Shown here: positions 63,004 through 64,000 of the stretch, piece by piece
Position numbering within the stretch: the stretch's first letter is position 1
How the letters are laid out: every line of letters starts with the position of its first letter
Program-made: the position numbers and the translations under genes
Notes under the pieces: model-generated
What the model was told of the DNA's origin: nothing
Database searches by the model: none
The model's input: only the letters and a program-made list of their open reading frames with translations
NCBI RefSeq assembly: GCF_002999335.1
Contig: NW_020312147.1
Coordinates: 614,302 to 678,301, forward strand
Direction of reading: 5' to 3'
Length of the DNA: 64,000 nt
Origin: Cyclospora cayetanensis
Lineage: Eukaryota; Apicomplexa; Conoidasida; Eucoccidiorida; Eimeriidae

Positions 63004-64000
63004 ATGAGGCTTCACTCGTCTTTGCTGATCGTGCTGCCAGGTATATCCCTGGCAGCAGGTATTGGGACTCAGGGCTATGAAACAGTTGAAACCAATCCAA
63101 AGTACGAGGACACTGAGCAAAATCACGCCGTAGCAAGGGGTTTCGAAGTCCCACAAAACGAAGGCGGCGCTGAATCCACCGAGACAGAAAGCTGTGAATC
63201 ACACACTTCAGATTCCCGTAAAAAGCTCAGGACTCGGGGTCAATGTAGCACCAACCGCAGCAGCACCATCAACGCTTCTAGCGCTGGTGAAGACCAACCT
63301 CGTAACGCTGGCAGCGAAAACGAGCGAGACTTCGGATCGCAAGCAACGCAGAGAGGACTCGGTAAGACGATACCAGCTCTGGAATCTATCCCCTCCACGT
63401 TCCCTCCTCCTGCTGTTGAATACGACCCTACACCCATAACGATCAAAAATAAGAGACCATATTCCTTAGGATATCCACTATAAAACGGGTCGTTATCTTG
63501 CCGCTGAGGATGCAGAACGAGAAACATACTATGCTGAAGATACCAACGACAGTGCAGCTAACCGCGGCCTTGGAAAGAAGAAGAACACTACGTACGTCTC
63601 TGCACCACCTGCGGTGGCTGTTGTGCCGTTAGTTGTGGAGAGGGTCCACACGAAGATGGCAGCTCCTGCACCCATGGTGATCCATGAGGCTCCCACTAAG
63701 ATGGCAGCTCCTGCACCCATGGTGATCCATGAGGCTCCCACTAAGATGGCAGCTCCTGCACCCATGGTGATCCATGAGGCTCCCACTAAGATGGCAGCCC
63801 CCGCTCCTATGGTCATCCATGAGGCTCACACTAAGATGGCAGATCCTGCTCCCATGGTGATCCATGAGGCTCCCACTAAGATGGCCCCCGCACCTATGTA
63901 CGTTGAGGCTGCTCACAGCAAGACAGCTGCAGCTCCAATGTACGTGACAGCTGCTGCCCCCATGAAGGGTCGGTACCTCGCTGCCACGGAGGAGGAGTCT
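63004..64000 (+). CDS. Secreted tandem-repeat protein, runs off the window
   Basis: Model with three exons, all in phase: 63004-63058 (MRLHSSLLIVLPGISLAA, a signal peptide), 63231-63361 and 63470 to the window end. Exon 2 gives GLGVNVAPTAAAPSTLLALV and a basic stretch (SDRKQRREDS). Exon 3 begins DIHYKTGRYLAAEDAERETY, passes KKKNTTYVSAPP, and enters a repeat of 15 residues (TKMAAPAPMVIHEAP) with five full copies and degenerate ones that drift to KMAPAPMYVEAA and AAAPMYVTAA. It then returns to KGRYLAATEEE, echoing the GRYLAAED before the repeats, so a larger repeat may start again beyond 64000. No Cys or membrane segment after the signal. Predicted secretory; no family recognised. An alternative without splicing would stop at 63483. 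Confidence 0.65.
63650..63894 (+). repeat. 45-bp in-frame tandem repeat
   Basis: Units start at 63650, 63695, 63740, 63785 and 63830, with a shortened sixth at 63875. The first three are almost identical; the later ones differ by scattered substitutions, giving TKMAAPAPMVIHEAP-type units. Confidence 0.97.

Noticed and set aside
63650..63894. CRISPR-like regular repeats
   Set aside because: Units are directly adjacent, in frame and without unique spacers, in a eukaryotic coding exon.

Overview
This is nuclear DNA of an apicomplexan parasite, most likely an Eimeria-type coccidian. The evidence is an ApiAP2 transcription factor, CAG/CTG tracts that encode long Gln, Ala and Ser runs inside otherwise conserved genes, many short introns with GT..AG ends, intronic TG/CA satellites, and relics of a Ty3/gypsy (chromovirus-like) retroelement. 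There are no bacterial-style operons. Gene models below were spliced by eye from conserved protein motifs plus donor/acceptor phase.

Layout. 0-9 kb: two minus-strand regulatory genes, a RING+PHD protein and a two-exon AP2-domain protein. 11.6-13.0 kb: a minus-strand NET (extra-terminal) domain protein. It meets, at a 26-base poly-C tract, the plus-strand HID1-family Golgi trafficking gene (13.15-19.9 kb, 14 exons recovered). Both genes lack their 5' ends there. 22.1-23.4 kb: an unrecognised single-exon gene. 23.4-32.7 kb: a gene-poor stretch with dispersed ~200 bp repeats and broken retroelement pieces, ending in tRNA-Val(CAC). 33.3-37.4 kb: an RBM28/Nop4-type nucleolar RRM protein (8 exons). 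40.3-41.6 kb: histone H3 and H2A head to head. 44.1-45.9 kb: a secreted Gln-rich protein. 47.8-49.6 kb: a Nup54-like nucleoporin. 52.7-57.1 kb (perhaps to 58.1 kb): an aspartyl-protease-fold protein with altered active-site triads and a large minisatellite in an intron. 58-63 kb: gene-poor. 63.0-64.0 kb: the start of a secreted protein with 45-bp tandem repeats that runs off the window.

The recognisable genes are mostly housekeeping (chromatin and transcription, nuclear pore, ribosome biogenesis, Golgi sorting). Three are secretory or parasite-type: the Gln-rich secreted protein, the degenerate aspartyl protease and the repeat protein at the right edge. Gene-dense, GC- and CAG-rich blocks alternate with gene-poor, more AT-rich blocks that carry the repeats, which resembles the segmented chromosomes described for Eimeria.
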